From: an archaeon
GTDB taxonomy: Archaea > Asgardarchaeota > Hermodarchaeia > Hermodarchaeales > Hermodarchaeaceae
Assembly (NCBI GenBank): GCA_016550415.1
Contig: JABXGU010000357.1
Coordinates: 1-6,644, forward strand
DNA length: 6,644 nt
Direction: 5' to 3'
The notes beneath the pieces are model-generated. The model searched no databases and was not told where the DNA came from. It saw nothing but the letters and a program-made list of their open reading frames with translations. This document shows positions 6,221 to 6,644 of the stretch, one piece after another. Within the stretch, counting starts at the first letter, position 1; each line of letters starts with the position of its first letter. The translations under genes and the position numbers were made by a program.

Positions 6221-6644
6221 TTGAATTCAGAGATTCCCTCTTGTGCTTGGAAGATGCCCCTCGCAGGGACTCCGACTAGACTAGGTAAACCCCGTGGATT
6301 TCCTCGTCGATTTATCTTACGCATGATACCAATTTATTTTCGTATACGTTCAATACAGAAACGTGCTGAGCGGGAAGGCAAAACTCCACCCGGAATTAAT
6401 ATAGCAAGAATGATTGATGACGGCTATAATCAGGGTATACCCATTGGTGGTCTAGGGGCAGGTAGCATTGGACGCAGCTACTTAGGTGATTTTGCCCGTT
6501 GGCATCTTCAGATTGGCTACCACGAATATGCACCTTCTTTGCCCAATCAGTTTCATCTTCGGATAAAAAGAAAGGATGAAGTGATGGTTCAGACACTCAA
6601 TCCACGTATTCCCAAGAGGGAACGTCTCAATCATTGGGCATGGG
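6221..6644 (+). CDS. GH116 / GBA2-like non-lysosomal glucosylceramidase, N-terminal part (runs off right edge)
   Basis: An open frame from TTG 6221 continues to the window edge (141 complete codons). The stretch from about residue 72, GIPIGGLGAGSIGRSYLGDF then ARWHLQIG, matches the GBA2 N-terminal domain of glycoside hydrolase family 116, where human GBA2 has a very similar [20 protein letters not shown] then CRWQL. NQFHLRI and the later LNHWAWG also align with that family. GH116 enzymes hydrolyse beta-glucosides, including glucosylceramide in animals, and archaeal members are known, for example in Sulfolobus. The catalytic acid and nucleophile lie far downstream, outside the window, so activity and intactness cannot be judged. 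No signal peptide is seen: residues 29-48 are a basic, partly hydrophobic segment. It starts 23 bp after the methyltransferase stop, so the two may be co-transcribed. Confidence 0.8.
   Translation, partial: MNSEIPSCAWKMPLAGTPTRLGKPRGFPRRFILRMIPIYFRIRSIQKRAEREGKTPPGINIARMIDDGYNQGIPIGGLGAGSIGRSYLGDFARWHLQIGYHEYAPSLPNQFHLRIKRKDEVMVQTLNPRIPKRERLNHWAW

Noticed and set aside
6396..6596. Minus-strand ORF of 66 codons
   Set aside because: It is antisense to the GBA2-type conserved block, which is the real coding strand.
1..6644. CRISPR array, tRNA or rRNA gene, insertion sequence
   Set aside because: I found no regularly spaced repeats, no cloverleaf or rRNA-like segment, and no transposase or terminal inverted repeats on reading both strands.

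Overview
The window looks archaeal. The evidence is a geranylgeranyl-reductase-family flavoprotein typical of ether-lipid synthesis, an archaeal-style TATA/BRE element about 26 bp ahead of the likely transcript start of the first large gene, and a surface protein ending in a Thr/Pro-rich stretch, PGF, a membrane helix and an Arg/Lys tail (PGF-CTERM-like anchor). Strong Shine-Dalgarno motifs and several TTG starts are also present. The mix of lamin-tail surface protein and GBA2-type glucosylceramidase would suit an Asgard lineage such as Thorarchaeota, but that placement is inference from memory of such genomes and is not proved here.

Layout. Positions 1-132 (minus) hold the N-terminus of a small membrane protein that runs off the left edge. 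A divergent promoter region follows. Positions 341-2857 (plus) encode an 838-residue secreted and anchored surface protein with two lamin-tail domains, an Ig-like domain, a GATase-like domain with an EF-hand-like calcium loop, and a C-terminal beta-sandwich. A strong hairpin terminator lies in the convergent gap, followed by a short imperfect direct repeat. On the minus strand come the reductase (3071-4171) and, upstream of it, a sugar-phosphate nucleotidyltransferase (4288-5121 or 5139), preceded by a possible 16-codon leader ORF with a near-perfect ribosome binding site. Divergent from these, on the plus strand, are a beta-class DNA methyltransferase (5292-6197) and, 23 bp later, the start of a GH116/GBA2-like glucosylceramidase. 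The glucosylceramidase begins at TTG 6221 and runs off the right edge.

How they may work together. Four of the products relate to the cell envelope: a glycosylatable surface protein, an isoprenoid-lipid reductase, a nucleotide-sugar enzyme and a glycolipid/beta-glucoside hydrolase. The nucleotidyltransferase and reductase could form one transcription unit linked to glycolipid or glycan synthesis, but the gap between them (116 bp) is wide enough for a separate promoter. The methyltransferase has no restriction gene beside it in the window and looks like an orphan.

I see no clear novel multi-gene defence or mobile system here. The most useful observations are the glucosylceramidase start that an ATG-based search misses, corrected starts for the surface protein and nucleotidyltransferase, the unusual architecture of the surface protein, and the leader ORF that shares the nucleotidyltransferase frame across two TAG codons.
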